From assembly GCF_003991905.1 (NCBI RefSeq), contig NZ_RSCL01000037.1:18774-82773 (forward strand): a stretch of 64,000 nt of DNA, written 5' to 3'. Source of the DNA: Dulcicalothrix desertica PCC 7102. Lineage in GTDB: Bacteria; Cyanobacteriota; Cyanobacteriia; Cyanobacteriales; Nostocaceae. Under the pieces are notes generated by a model, which was not told the DNA's origin, searched no databases, and saw nothing but the letters and a program-made list of their open reading frames with translations. Below, one piece after another: positions 1-8,176 of the stretch (positions within the stretch are counted from its first letter, which is position 1; every line of letters begins with the position of its first letter). A program made the translations under genes and the position numbers.

Positions 1-2
1 CC

Positions 3-368
3 AGTACATTATCGGGTGATTCTACAGAAGTATTATTTCGACCAGATGCACCATTAACACGCGAGCAATTACTTCTATGGAAACTACCACTAGATACACG
101 CTCCGCATTACCAACAGCAAACTTAGAAGCCGTCAAACAAACATGGGGTTTCCAAGATGCAGGTAAAATAGACTCTAGAGCATTGCGAGCAGTACTAGCT
201 GACTATCAAAATGGAGAACAATCAAATATTAGACGTGTATTTGGATTTACCACACTCTTTCAACCCAAACGAACTGTAACACGCGCCGAAGCAGCCGCAG
301 CCCTATGGTATTTTGGCACACAAGGTGACGGCATCTCAGCAGCAGACGTACTCAAAGGTAAAACTTAA
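3..368 (+). CDS. SLH-domain protein, C-terminal fragment
   Basis: The reading frame is open from the left edge, so only the last ~121 residues of this protein are present. They contain motifs typical of S-layer homology domains: FRPDAPLTREQLLLWKL near the edge and FQPKRTVTRAEAAAALWYFG just before the stop. SLH domains anchor surface or outer-membrane proteins to peptidoglycan-linked polymer in cyanobacteria, often at the start of OprB-like porins, but no porin sequence is visible here. The C-terminal position of the SLH motifs suggests a stand-alone SLH protein. The gene ends about 20 bp before the next one on the same strand, so they may be co-transcribed. Confidence 0.75.
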   Translation, partial: STLSGDSTEVLFRPDAPLTREQLLLWKLPLDTRSALPTANLEAVKQTWGFQDAGKIDSRALRAVLADYQNGEQSNIRRVFGFTTLFQPKRTVTRAEAAAALWYFGTQGDGISAADVLKGKT

Positions 369-388
369 CAAATTTGTTATATTCACTT

Positions 389-991
389 ATGCCTCAAACC
401 AAACCTTATCAACCACTACTACTACGACTTCTGCACAGTATAAACGCCATCCTAATAATAGGTGCCTTAATTACAGGATTTTTAGTATACGACAGTTGGG
501 ATGGTAGGTTTGGAAGCTTAGGAATAACAAGAGTAAACCGTGACTTAATAGATATTCACGGAACATTTGGATTTTTTATCTCATTTGTAGCACTGCCAAT
601 ATTTTTGATTTATTGTTGGAACGCAGGAAGACAACGTTTAATTCAAGCTTCCACATTCAAACAGTTAGGTAACGTTAGAAAACCAGCATGGTGGTACGCA
701 CTGCAACAAGTAATCAATACTTTAGTATTATTAGCAGCATTATTCTCAGTCATATCAGGTAAATTTCAAGACGAAAACTGGCTACCGCAAGGTGAATTAA
801 ATCACATCGCTTATTATATTCATTTAATCGCTTGGGTAGTAATAGTAATAGCGCTGTTAATGCATTTATTGATGAGTGCCAAAGTCGGAGGTTTCCCCTT
901 ATTACTCTCAATGCTCGACATAACATATCGTCCAAACGACAGTCCGCGTTTATGGCGCCAAAAAATTGTAAATTGGTTTCAGAAAAAATGA
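389..991 (+). CDS. cytochrome b561 / hydrogenase-type cytochrome b domain protein
   Basis: A 200-residue membrane protein with about four hydrophobic segments and histidines placed to bind haem: H16 in LLHSIN at the start of helix 1, H57 in DIHGTFG, and a His pair in HIAYYIHLIAW followed by LLMHLL. This matches the di-haem cytochrome b561 / Ni-Fe-hydrogenase cytochrome b superfamily, which moves electrons across the membrane. The partner is unknown. I chose the ATG at 389 over the in-frame TTG at 374. The stop overlaps the next gene's start (ATGA at 988-991), suggesting translational coupling. Confidence 0.7.
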   Translation: MPQTKPYQPLLLRLLHSINAILIIGALITGFLVYDSWDGRFGSLGITRVNRDLIDIHGTFGFFISFVALPIFLIYCWNAGRQRLIQASTFKQLGNVRKPAWWYALQQVINTLVLLAALFSVISGKFQDENWLPQGELNHIAYYIHLIAWVVIVIALLMHLLMSAKVGGFPLLLSMLDITYRPNDSPRLWRQKIVNWFQKK

Positions 992-1404
992 CCAATGCAA
1001 ACTATCTATGGGTAGGTATTGGTTGTCAACGTGGAACGGAGTGTGAATTTATCGCAGCAGCAATAAAACATGTGTTTCAACAAAATAATCTACTTGAAGG
1101 CGCCATTACAGGAGTTGCCACTATAAATAGTAAAGCAAACGAAACCGGTTTAATCGAATATTGCTCTATGCGTAATTTACCCTTAGTCTTTTTTACTACC
1201 GAACAACTACAAAATATAAACGTACCTAACCCATCACAAATCGTTGCCAGTAAACTTGAAACACCAAGCGTTGCTGAAGCTGCCGCCATGATTGCCGCAT
1301 CAGTTGATACATTATATGTGCCTAAACAAATTATTCGTTCAGTCCAAAATTTAAAAGGCGCCGTTACATTAGCAGTAGCTTACTCAACTACTCTTAAAAC
1401 ATAG
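988..1404 (+). CDS. CobE / CbiG C-terminal domain cobalamin-biosynthesis protein
   Basis: A 138-residue protein beginning NYLWVGIGCQRGTECEF, the glycine- and cysteine-containing opening typical of CobE and of the C-terminal domain of CbiG, followed by an alternating alpha/beta pattern and LPLVFFTTEQL. These proteins act in the corrin-ring pathway; CobE's exact role is poorly defined. An open frame extends upstream to 832, but that part overlaps the cytochrome gene and has no family similarity. The ATG at 988 overlaps the upstream stop and begins right at the domain, so I use it. The 3' end overlaps the opposite-strand holin-like gene by 25 bp. Confidence 0.75.
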   Translation: MTNANYLWVGIGCQRGTECEFIAAAIKHVFQQNNLLEGAITGVATINSKANETGLIEYCSMRNLPLVFFTTEQLQNINVPNPSQIVASKLETPSVAEAAAMIAASVDTLYVPKQIIRSVQNLKGAVTLAVAYSTTLKT

Positions 1405-1748
1405 CTAATAATACTCGAAACAATAGACAGTACAATTGAACCTAAAAAAGCAGGTATAAAGCCGTTAATTGTAAAATAATTAGCAGGAGTTAGCGCACTT
1501 GCTAACCAAAGAGCTAAAGCATTTAAAACAAATGTAAATAAGCCAAAAGTTATTAAAGTAACTGGGAACGCGAGAATACCTAAAATTGGACGGATAAAAG
1601 CATTTACTAAACCAACAACAACGGTTGCAACAAGAGCAGCAGCAAAATTTTTAACAATAAAACTATTCGCAATAAAATTATTAACAATATGAGCAGTGAT
1701 AATTAGCGCAACGGCAGTTCCAAGCCAAGTTAATAAAAAGTGCTTCAT
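1380..1748 (-). CDS. phage holin family (superfamily IV-like) small membrane protein
   Basis: A 122-residue protein with four hydrophobic helices and the family-typical stretches VVGLVNAFIRPILGILAFPVTLITFGLF and VLNALALWLASAL. It resembles the four-helix holin family (PF04020 type) that is common in bacterial chromosomes away from prophages. No lysin or phage genes are nearby, so a lytic role is unlikely; real function unknown. The gene converges with the CobE-like gene and overlaps its 3' end. Confidence 0.75.
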   Translation of the reverse strand: MKHFLLTWLGTAVALIITAHIVNNFIANSFIVKNFAAALVATVVVGLVNAFIRPILGILAFPVTLITFGLFTFVLNALALWLASALTPANYFTINGFIPAFLGSIVLSIVSSIISYVLRVVE

Positions 1749-1779
1749 ATTTTTTTTCTAGATAAAATAACCTCGTCAT

Positions 1780-1853
1780 TGTCATGCTGAACGTAGTGAA
1801 GCATCTAATATATATAGTGGTACTTTAGATTCTTCGCTGCGCTCAGAATGACA
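1780..1853. repeat. inverted-repeat element (TGTCATGCTGA... type)
   Basis: Two ~27-bp arms face each other: TGTCATGCTGAACGTAGTGA... at 1780-1806 and ...CGCTGCGCTCAGAATGACA at 1827-1853. The arms differ at about five places, mostly of a kind that keeps G-U pairing. The 20-bp loop is AT-rich. A related half-copy lies at 50822-50848. It looks like a small non-autonomous dispersed repeat. It lies between divergent genes and may also act as a hairpin. Confidence 0.6.
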
Positions 1854-1890
1854 GTTGAGGCAACTAATGCCAGTTGGTATCAAAAGTATA

Positions 1891-3009
1891 TTAAGATTGA
1901 GAGCGGTTAGTACGGCGCCGGGTTAAAATTTCCCAGGTTTCACCACCAGCGACACCATCAGCTTCCATACCAAAGCGTTTTTGTAATGCTTTGACTGCTG
2001 TTTCGGTATCGGCGCCAAAATCGCCATCAGGGTTATTTTTAAGATATCCTAATCGCTGTAATCTGGTTTGTAAGTCGTAAACTTCTTCACCACGCATTCC
2101 TAAACGCAAAATTGGAAATCCGGCTGCTGTATATTGAATACCAGGCTTTTGTAAATTTGAGTCGGTTTGACGAGTGCGGTATGTTGAGCTATTACTTGCC
2201 GTGCTACGTGCAGTACGATTATTTGTATTTCTTGTTGATGTTGTAGTAGTCGTATTGCGTCCACGATTAGCTGTACTCGTATTATTAGTATTATTTCTAT
2301 TTGCATTAGTACGAGTTGATGCTGTATTAGTCGTATTGCGTCCACGATTATTTGTACTATTTTGATTAGTGGTGCGCGTGGTTTGTCGCGAAGTATTATT
2401 ATTGCTGTTGCGAGTTGTAGATGTGGTGCGTACTGTTTCTTGTTGTCCGTTGCCTGTATTTATTCTTGTTGTAGTAGTGGTTCTAGATTCTTGGTTGGAT
2501 ACTACTACAGGTTTGGGTAAATTAGCAGCGGTTTGATTTGGTTTGGGAAAGTTAGTGTTTGTTGTAGTTGCTGGTGAGGATGTTTCGTCTGAACTGGCAG
2601 CGACTGTTTGCCCACCTGGGAATAATTGTTGCCAAGTTGCTGTGTCTACTACACCATCTGGCGCCAAACCTGCTGATTGTTTAAACTGGGATACTGCTGC
2701 TGCTGTTGTTTGACCGTATGTTCCATCGACGGCGCCGTTATAATAGCCCATAATTTTTAAAGCAGCTTGTAGTTCACTTACTGCATCTCCTTGGCTACCA
2801 ACTTTGAGAGTTGGACGGTTTACGGTGCCTACGGTGATAACTTGAGCTATTTGCTGTTCTACTGTAACAGAGGCTACAGATGGAGTGCTAAATAGTAAGG
2901 GTACTCCGGAACATAATAGCAAGCCTAAAAGGTTCTTCCGACTCAGTAATTTAAACGAGATGACTGATACCAGGTAATTGATTATACTTATTTCGTTTCT
3001 ACCTTTCAT
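1891..3009 (-). CDS. secreted protein with two peptidoglycan-binding (PG_binding_1) domains
   Basis: A 372-residue protein. After a basic N-terminus there is a hydrophobic stretch (LLGLLLCSGVPLLFSTPSVASVT), read as a signal peptide ending near ASV. Domain 1 (about 65-130) carries LKVGSQGDAVSELQAALKIMGYYNGAVDGTYG and domain 2 (about 298-362) LRLGMRGEEVYDLQTRLQRLGYL, both typical PG_binding_1 motifs. Between them lies a ~150-residue linker extremely rich in Asn, Thr, Arg and Ser. No catalytic domain is visible, so this is probably a structural cell-wall binder. The low-complexity linker DNA (GTT/ATT-rich, 2160-2480) is repetitive and likely length-variable. Confidence 0.8.
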   Translation of the reverse strand: MKGRNEISIINYLVSVISFKLLSRKNLLGLLLCSGVPLLFSTPSVASVTVEQQIAQVITVGTVNRPTLKVGSQGDAVSELQAALKIMGYYNGAVDGTYGQTTAAAVSQFKQSAGLAPDGVVDTATWQQLFPGGQTVAASSDETSSPATTTNTNFPKPNQTAANLPKPVVVSNQESRTTTTTRINTGNGQQETVRTTSTTRNSNNNTSRQTTRTTNQNSTNNRGRNTTNTASTRTNANRNNTNNTSTANRGRNTTTTTSTRNTNNRTARSTASNSSTYRTRQTDSNLQKPGIQYTAAGFPILRLGMRGEEVYDLQTRLQRLGYLKNNPDGDFGADTETAVKALQKRFGMEADGVAGGETWEILTRRRTNRSQS

Positions 3010-3065
3010 TGGAATTTGCCCCCGGTGTCTCTATACTAATAGTACAATTATCTAATGCTGAATAA

Positions 3066-3214
3066 AAGTGCTGAGTAGAAAGTGCTGAGTGCTGAGTAAT
3101 CTTTTTAATTCCTAACTCCTAACTCCTAACTCCCAACTCAGCACTCAGTACTCAGCACTCAGTACTCAGTACTCAGCACTCAGCACTCAGTACTCAGCAC
3201 TCAGCACTCAGCAC
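3066..3214. repeat. heptameric short tandem repeats (STRR) with hairpin potential
   Basis: Runs of 7-bp units: GTGCTGA on the left (3069-3098), CTAACTC-type units in the middle (3113-3138), and long ACTCAGC/ACTCAGT arrays (3138-3214). Left and right blocks are reverse-complementary, so the RNA could fold into a long imperfect hairpin. Such heptameric STRRs are a known feature of filamentous cyanobacteria. The array reaches right up to the stop codon of the M16 gene on the minus strand. Confidence 0.85.
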
Positions 3215-4485
3215 TTATTAAAAGCATTGTCAATCGCTTCTTTTTGACCTACTAGTGATACATAAGGTTCCCGTAAATAATTACACGCTGCTGCCATAGC
3301 GCTTTCGGATGTGACTGCTGTAATTAAGTTGTGAAAGTTGCTGTCAAACTCAACGCCAAGTCCCAATATTTCATACCAACCGTATATTTGAGCAAGTTGG
3401 GCGTTTGTTTGTTTACCAAGTGCATACTGTCCCAAAATTTTATTTTTCGCAGCTTGAAGTGCTGTTTCTTCTAGTGGTTCGGTTGTAAGTAAATTTACTT
3501 CGCGTTGCAGTTCTGTCAGTGCTGTTTTGGTATTTTCTGGCGCCGTTCCCATATAAACTACAAATGCTGCGGTAAATAACCGAGTTGGGTATAGTGCTGA
3601 TACTTCGTAAGCTAAACCGCGTTTTTCTCTTAATTCGACAAATAATCGACTCGATAGTCCGTTACCTAAGTATGACGATAATAGTTTTAGCGCTGCATAA
3701 TCTGATGAATGTACTGATGGCGCCAAATAACCCAGCATTAAAATAGATTGCTGTGTATTTTGGTGTTTAAGCACTTGTTGTGGAGCAAGCTTGACTTCGG
3801 GTAATTGTGTTGGAATTATTTGACGAGCATCGTTCTTCCAGTCACCAAAAATTTCTTCAATTAGTGCAACTGCGTTGTCTAAAGTAATACGTCCAGCAAT
3901 ACTAATAACTATATTATCTGGACGAAAATAAGTTTTGTGAAACTCAACTAAATCAGCACGAGTTAAACTGCTCATTGTCGCTTCATCACCTAATGCTGAC
4001 ATTGCATACGGATGATTTTGATACATCGCTAGACGTAACTGCTCGAATGCGATGCTAAAAGGTTGCTCCTTTTGTGAGCGAATATCTTGAAGCGCTAGTC
4101 TTCGTTCTAGTTCAACTTCAAGTTCTGGAAAAGTTGGAAATCGTAATATTCTTCCCGCTAGCGCTAATATTTCGGCAAAATCTGCCGTTACTGTTTTTAG
4201 CGATACCAAAAAATAATCGCTTGTACTATCTGCACTCAAAGATGCTCCTACAGACTCGACTGCTTCAGCAATTTCCATGCTCGAAAGTCCATCACATCCT
4301 TTCGTCATTACTGCTGATAATAAATGCGATAAACCCGCTTTTTCTGGTTGCTCACAAAAACTTCCTGCACGAATAAACACACGTGCAGCAATAATATCGG
4401 CTACTGGATTTTCTGTAACTAAAACTACAATACCATTACTTAATACTGTACGATGAACATGAGATTTTTGTGGCGAAATTGTCAT
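3208..4485 (-). CDS. M16-family peptidase homologue lacking the zinc motif (non-catalytic partner)
   Basis: A 425-residue insulinase/M16-fold protein: N-terminal half-domain (VLSNGIVVLVTENP..., RVFIRAGSF) and C-terminal half (HQNTQQSILMLGYLAPSV, GLSSRLFVELREKRGLAYEVSA). Where active members have HxxEH, this protein has HLLSA (residues 54-58), so both the catalytic Glu and second His are missing. In two-subunit bacterial and mitochondrial M16 enzymes one chain is inactive in this way and supplies the C-terminal substrate-binding R/Y pair. It lies directly after the catalytic homologue (4611-5885) on the same strand; I infer a heterodimeric zinc protease. Confidence 0.85.
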   Translation of the reverse strand: MTISPQKSHVHRTVLSNGIVVLVTENPVADIIAARVFIRAGSFCEQPEKAGLSHLLSAVMTKGCDGLSSMEIAEAVESVGASLSADSTSDYFLVSLKTVTADFAEILALAGRILRFPTFPELEVELERRLALQDIRSQKEQPFSIAFEQLRLAMYQNHPYAMSALGDEATMSSLTRADLVEFHKTYFRPDNIVISIAGRITLDNAVALIEEIFGDWKNDARQIIPTQLPEVKLAPQQVLKHQNTQQSILMLGYLAPSVHSSDYAALKLLSSYLGNGLSSRLFVELREKRGLAYEVSALYPTRLFTAAFVVYMGTAPENTKTALTELQREVNLLTTEPLEETALQAAKNKILGQYALGKQTNAQLAQIYGWYEILGLGVEFDSNFHNLITAVTSESAMAAACNYLREPYVSLVGQKEAIDNAFNKC

Positions 4486-4486
4486 A

Positions 4487-4627
4487 TGATTTTGGATTTT
4501 GGATTTTGGATTTTAAATTGTTGATTCTATGATTTGTTAATTTTAGATTATCCCCATAAATAAATTCAATCGCTTATTTTTATGACAATCCAAAATCTAA
4601 AATCTAAAATCTAAAATCTAAAATCTT
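4487..4627. repeat. heptameric repeats (GATTTTG / TCTAAAA) forming facing arms
   Basis: GGATTTT units at 4487-4515 and TCTAAAA units at 4588-4627 face each other across about 70 bp and are mutually complementary. This separates the two M16 genes. The right array runs into the catalytic M16 gene: its last residues (DFRF) and its TAG stop are written in the repeat itself. Confidence 0.8.
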
Positions 4628-5885
4628 GTGATGGTTTAAGCGTAGTTACCGCGTATTGAGTAGGCGAAAGATATAAGAGTGCTAATTTTTGCAGTTCTTG
4701 GGTATCAAATGATAAAATTTGGTCAGGATAAGTTATTGCTAACTCGACATCAGTAATTGTGTTGTAATAACCGTAAAGTCCTGCTAGTTGATTTGGTGTT
4801 TCGGTTGAAAAGGCAAAGTCGTTACAGAGTAATCTTTGAGCGCGTCTCAATTCTTGTTCACTAATACCATTTGTAATGATATCTTGCAAATGCATTTTAA
4901 TTGCGGTTTCGACTCGTTCTAAACATTCTGGCTCTAAAACTGCACTAATTGTAAATAAACTTGATTCTTTTTGCAGCGAAAAATTGCAGCATATATAACG
5001 AACTAATTGCTGTTCTTCACGTAAATCCCTTACTAACCGTGATGTTCGACCAGATGCTAATAAGACTGATAATAAGTCTAATCCACATGCTGTTGTTAGG
5101 TCATATACTCCTGGCCCAATCCATGCCATCATTAGACGTGCATTTTCTAAACGTGGTAAGTTGATTTCTTGGCGCCTAATTCCTGCTATAAATGGTTCAA
5201 CTATTGTTTCTCTTGAAGTTAAATTAAAATTATTATCAGATAGAGGCTGAAAACTGTCTGATTTAAAAGTGTTTTTAACTAATTCTAAAGCAGGTGCAAC
5301 AGGAATTCCACCGACGATGACCACGGTCATATTTTCTGGTCGATAATAAGTGCGGTGAAACGAGCGTATATCAGAGCTAGAATGCTGCTCAATATCGGTT
5401 TCGTTACCTAAAATCGAACGTCCGTAGGGGTGTTGTTGGTAAATACTCTGGACTAAATGCTGATATCCTACCCAATCGGGGTCATCATTATAAGAGCGAA
5501 TCTCTTCTAATACAACATCACGTTCTCGCTCTAGTTCGTCGTCGGGAATTGCCGCATTTAACAGCATTTCTGCTAATTGTGGAAAAGAGGAGTGTAAATA
5601 TGAGTTCGTGGAGGTAATAGAATAATGTGCGTAGTCGTAACTTGTCGCTGCATTACTGACACCACCTTGGTTTTCTATATTATAGTCAAATACTCCAGCA
5701 GGTAATTTTGCTGTACCTTTGAATATCATATGCTCTAGAAAATGTGCCATTCCGAACCCGGAAGTTGGTTCTGATATACTACCTGCACTAACCCAAACAT
5801 CTGCCACAACTACGGGTGTCGTGGGTATTTCTTGATGTATCAAAGTTAAGCCGCTGTCCAGTTTGAATATTGAGGCTGGAAACAC
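4611..5885 (-). CDS. M16-family zinc peptidase (catalytic)
   Basis: A 424-residue insulinase-family protease. The inverted zinc motif is intact: HFLEH at residues 48-52 in GFGMAHFLEHMIFKGT, and downstream acidic residues in ELERERDVVLEEIRSYNDDPD can supply the third ligand. The C-terminal half contains GPGVYDLTTACGLDLLSVLLASGRTSRLVRDLREE. These enzymes degrade peptides or process precursors. It is followed by its inactive paralogue, as in other bacterial two-gene M16 systems. The stop codon lies in a heptameric repeat, so the C-terminus differs from what ancestral sequence would have encoded by a few residues. Confidence 0.9.
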   Translation of the reverse strand: MFPASIFKLDSGLTLIHQEIPTTPVVVADVWVSAGSISEPTSGFGMAHFLEHMIFKGTAKLPAGVFDYNIENQGGVSNAATSYDYAHYSITSTNSYLHSSFPQLAEMLLNAAIPDDELERERDVVLEEIRSYNDDPDWVGYQHLVQSIYQQHPYGRSILGNETDIEQHSSSDIRSFHRTYYRPENMTVVIVGGIPVAPALELVKNTFKSDSFQPLSDNNFNLTSRETIVEPFIAGIRRQEINLPRLENARLMMAWIGPGVYDLTTACGLDLLSVLLASGRTSRLVRDLREEQQLVRYICCNFSLQKESSLFTISAVLEPECLERVETAIKMHLQDIITNGISEQELRRAQRLLCNDFAFSTETPNQLAGLYGYYNTITDVELAITYPDQILSFDTQELQKLALLYLSPTQYAVTTLKPSQDFRF

Positions 5886-6041
5886 TGTATTTATTGATGG
5901 TTGTAATATTTTTTGTAATTGTAATCACAATTTCTTACAATTCTACTGATTGTAGCTCTGAATGTGGCACCATTTAGATTCAATTTATACAAATTTATTT
6001 GAAAAAGCAAAACGTATTATTTGTGGTATAATAACAATCCT

Positions 6042-6054
6042 AGAAACCGGGTTT
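6042..6054. repeat. AGAAACCGGGTTT repeat half
   Basis: One copy of the AGAAACCGGGTTTCT-type dispersed palindrome, here incomplete. A degenerate second arm (GTCGGTTTCTT) lies at about 6096-6106. Complete copies occur at 23788-23802, 23838-23852 and 39299-39329. It lies between the catalytic M16 gene and the 6S RNA terminator. Confidence 0.5.
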
Positions 6055-6107
6055 ATAATTTTATATTTCGCTAAAAAACTTAATCTCTTAAAGGAAGTCG
6101 GTTTCTT

Positions 6108-6142
6108 AAAAAAGTGAAAGCTCCTGCGTCGAAAAGACTTCA
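6108..6142 (-). terminator. rho-independent terminator of the 6S RNA
   Basis: On the minus strand the stem AGCTCCTG ... CAGGAGCT encloses a ~14-nt loop and is followed by TTCACTTTTTT. It lies about 15 nt past the predicted end of 6S RNA and is oriented to stop that transcript (and purK read-through). Confidence 0.75.
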
Positions 6143-6154
6143 GGAGCTGATTAT

Positions 6155-6340
6155 TTTGTCATACCGCGACGCCGTTTTACCTAAGTTTATGACCTGGTAT
6201 AACCAGGTGGGAGCCTTGTGTTTCGTTTAAAGTTTCCGAGTACAAGCTCGGTCTACTGCCACGAACAATAATTGGTTCCCTAATTCTTAAAGACATAGAT
6301 CAAAAAACTTGATGGCAGTCACCAACGTTGCAGTACAACA
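6155..6340 (-). ncRNA. ssrS: 6S RNA
   Basis: Read on the minus strand this ~185-nt stretch has the layout of 6S RNA: GTTGGTGACTGCC early, then GGCAGTAGACCGAG with the small hairpin CCGAGCTTGTACTCGG, AAACTTTAAACGAAACACA, and the stem ACCTGGTTATACCAGGT. The order matches E. coli 6S (GCUCGGUCC...CCGAG-AA-CCUUAAAAC...ACACAUUCACCUUGAACC). 6S RNA mimics an open promoter and binds RNA polymerase holoenzyme. A TATAAT box at 6346-6351 and a terminator after it bound the gene. Cyanobacterial 6S (ssaA) is known beside purK, exactly as here. End points are approximate. Confidence 0.88.
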
Positions 6341-6345
6341 ACCCC

Positions 6346-6351
6346 ATTATA
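6346..6351 (-). promoter_or_regulatory. -10 box of 6S RNA
   Basis: The minus strand reads TATAAT 6-7 nt ahead of the inferred first base of 6S RNA near 6339. No good TTGACA lies 17 bp upstream. Confidence 0.65.
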
Positions 6352-6407
6352 GCCTCCAAAAATACAGTTGTGCATCATTACAAGATTTTTCTTTATTTCT
6401 TTGTGTT

Positions 6408-7670
6408 TCAGTTTTGATTTGGATACCAAATTGCTTCGACAGTACGCGCAGCTAACATGGCGCCATCTCGACTGGGGTTGTCTAATAATATAGTCACGTG
6501 TCCGAGTTTGCGGCCCGGACGAGATTCGGTTTTTCCGTACCAATGAAGGTGGGCATTTTCTATACGCGACAAAATCTCGCGCTTTTCAAAGTAATCAGAC
6601 AACGAATTTTCGTAACCGAGTAAGTTTACCATAACGGCGCCGGGACTAATTAAGGCTGTACTGCCTAGTGGGAGTCCACATACTGCCCGTAAATGCTGCT
6701 CAAATTGTGAAGTTTGACATGCATCGATTGAGAAATGTCCCGAATTATGGGTACGTGGCGCCACTTCATTGATTAATACATTGTCATCTACCGTCAGGAA
6801 TAGTTCGATGCCAAAAACTCCAACCGCATCAAGACTGTTGAGGAGAGTTTTAGCGACATCATTAATTTTGGCGGTAACTTCAGCAGAAATATCGGCTGGT
6901 ACAATTGCACGCCGACAAACTTGTTGCTCCTGTTGAGTTTCTACCACTGGATAGATGACAACTTCGCCATCGATTGAGCGAGCCGCGATAACAGCAAGTT
7001 CATATTTAAAGGGCACAAACTCTTCAAGTAGAAACTCAGTGTTACTAGCTTTGAACCGTCCATTCTCAAGTTGGTTAATTACTGATTTAAATTCGTTGCC
7101 ATTTTTAATAATGTATGTACCTTGACCGTCGTAGCCATGACGACGAGCTTTCAAAACCACAGGAAAATTAAAATTAAAAACGGCGCCGTTGGTAGTATTA
7201 GTGACATCGAAGGCGGTAAATGATGGTACTGGTAAACCAATATCGCGTAAATAGCACCGTTGATGATACTTATCCAAAAGAGGAGCAAGCGCTTCTAGCT
7301 TCGGACGAAAACAAACGCCACGTTCGGCTAAAGTTGAAAGTGCCTCTAAATCAACAAATTCGTTTTCAAAAGTAATGACATCACTGTTTTTAGCCAGTTG
7401 TACTGTAGCAACTGCATCATCAATGCGTGCTTGTACAAAATTAACAGGCTCTTTTACAGGAGTCTCGGTAATTGCAAACAGTTTTTGCTGCGGTTCATCG
7501 ATTAAATACTGCTCTGGTTTACTTTTATGAAAACCATTGCCGTTTCTGAGTGCAACAGCTGGGTCTTTTGCACTCGGAGTTTGTACAACTAGTTCTAAAC
7601 CAAGCTTGCTTGCTGCCCCTCCCATCATCCAAGCGAGCTGCCCACCACCAATTACACCTATACGTTTCAT
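6408..7670 (-). CDS. purK: 5-(carboxyamino)imidazole ribonucleotide synthase
   Basis: About 420 residues. PurK uses ATP and bicarbonate to carboxylate aminoimidazole ribonucleotide in purine synthesis. The N-terminus has the dinucleotide-like fold (IGVIGGGQLAWMMGGAASKLG), followed by the ATP-grasp region: FPVVLKARRHGYDGQGTYII, EEFVPFKYELAVIAARSIDGEV, and the metal-binding NEVAPRTHNSGHFSIDAC. I start at the ATG at 7670, which overlaps the upstream stop as ATGA; an in-frame GTG lies 6 bp earlier at 7676. The overlap suggests coupling to the pentapeptide gene. The 6S RNA gene follows on the same strand. Confidence 0.95.
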   Translation of the reverse strand: MKRIGVIGGGQLAWMMGGAASKLGLELVVQTPSAKDPAVALRNGNGFHKSKPEQYLIDEPQQKLFAITETPVKEPVNFVQARIDDAVATVQLAKNSDVITFENEFVDLEALSTLAERGVCFRPKLEALAPLLDKYHQRCYLRDIGLPVPSFTAFDVTNTTNGAVFNFNFPVVLKARRHGYDGQGTYIIKNGNEFKSVINQLENGRFKASNTEFLLEEFVPFKYELAVIAARSIDGEVVIYPVVETQQEQQVCRRAIVPADISAEVTAKINDVAKTLLNSLDAVGVFGIELFLTVDDNVLINEVAPRTHNSGHFSIDACQTSQFEQHLRAVCGLPLGSTALISPGAVMVNLLGYENSLSDYFEKREILSRIENAHLHWYGKTESRPGRKLGHVTILLDNPSRDGAMLAARTVEAIWYPNQN

Positions 7671-8176
7671 CTGCACCCTAGCGAATCACGAGTTTTAATA
7701 CCTGTCTGTTTATTTACTCCACGAGCGATGCCACACAGTTCTTTAACCTGTGCCCCATCCAATATTGCATCAGTAAAATCAGCACCATTTATATTCACGT
7801 TTTTGAACGTGGTACGAAGCAGCAGCGCTTCAAAGAATATTGCATCACTTAAGTCTGCCCCTGTTAAGTCTACCTGATCTACTAGTGCATTTGATAGATT
7901 CGCTGCCTGCAAATTGGCGGAAGTCATCACCGAAGCACTCATTACTGCCCCACGTAAATCAGCATTACTAAAATTTGCTAACTCCATATTGGCGTTAGAA
8001 AACTCACATGCTTGTAATTCTTGCCCAGAAAAATCTTTTCTCGACAATTCCGCGTTGCTAAATGACATCGGGTGTGTCCAATCGGCAATAGCGCTGCTCG
8101 GCACAAATACTACACAAGCTACAATCACGACCAAAATAACCACCGCTGTTTTGTAAGCGTTTATGAGGCGCCACAT
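7667..8176 (-). CDS. pentapeptide-repeat protein with signal segment (lumenal type)
   Basis: A 169-residue protein. Residues 10-31 form a hydrophobic helix ending AIAD, read as a signal peptide or membrane anchor. From about residue 38 there are pentapeptide repeats of the A(D/N)LxX kind (FSNAELSRKDF, LANFSNADLRGAVMSASVMTSANLQAANLSNALVDQVDLTGADLSDAIF, INGADFTDAIL), which fold as a right-handed beta helix. It resembles thylakoid-lumen pentapeptide proteins of unknown role. The C-terminus has a Cys pair (LCGIARGV...LGCR) that could form a disulphide. It overlaps purK by an ATGA junction. Confidence 0.8.
   Translation of the reverse strand: MWRLINAYKTAVVILVVIVACVVFVPSSAIADWTHPMSFSNAELSRKDFSGQELQACEFSNANMELANFSNADLRGAVMSASVMTSANLQAANLSNALVDQVDLTGADLSDAIFFEALLLRTTFKNVNINGADFTDAILDGAQVKELCGIARGVNKQTGIKTRDSLGCR

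Noticed and set aside
832..987. N-terminal extension of the CobE-like open frame
   Set aside because: It overlaps the cytochrome gene in another frame and has no family similarity; the ATG at 988 begins at the domain.
1380..1748. Prophage holin
   Set aside because: No other phage genes nearby; this four-helix family is common in chromosomes.
2100..2365. Open frames on both strands over the peptidoglycan-binding protein linker
   Set aside because: They are shadows of the low-complexity Asn/Thr-rich coding repeat.
3066..3214. Possible CRISPR array
   Set aside because: Units are 7 bp and contiguous with no unique spacers; this is an STRR.
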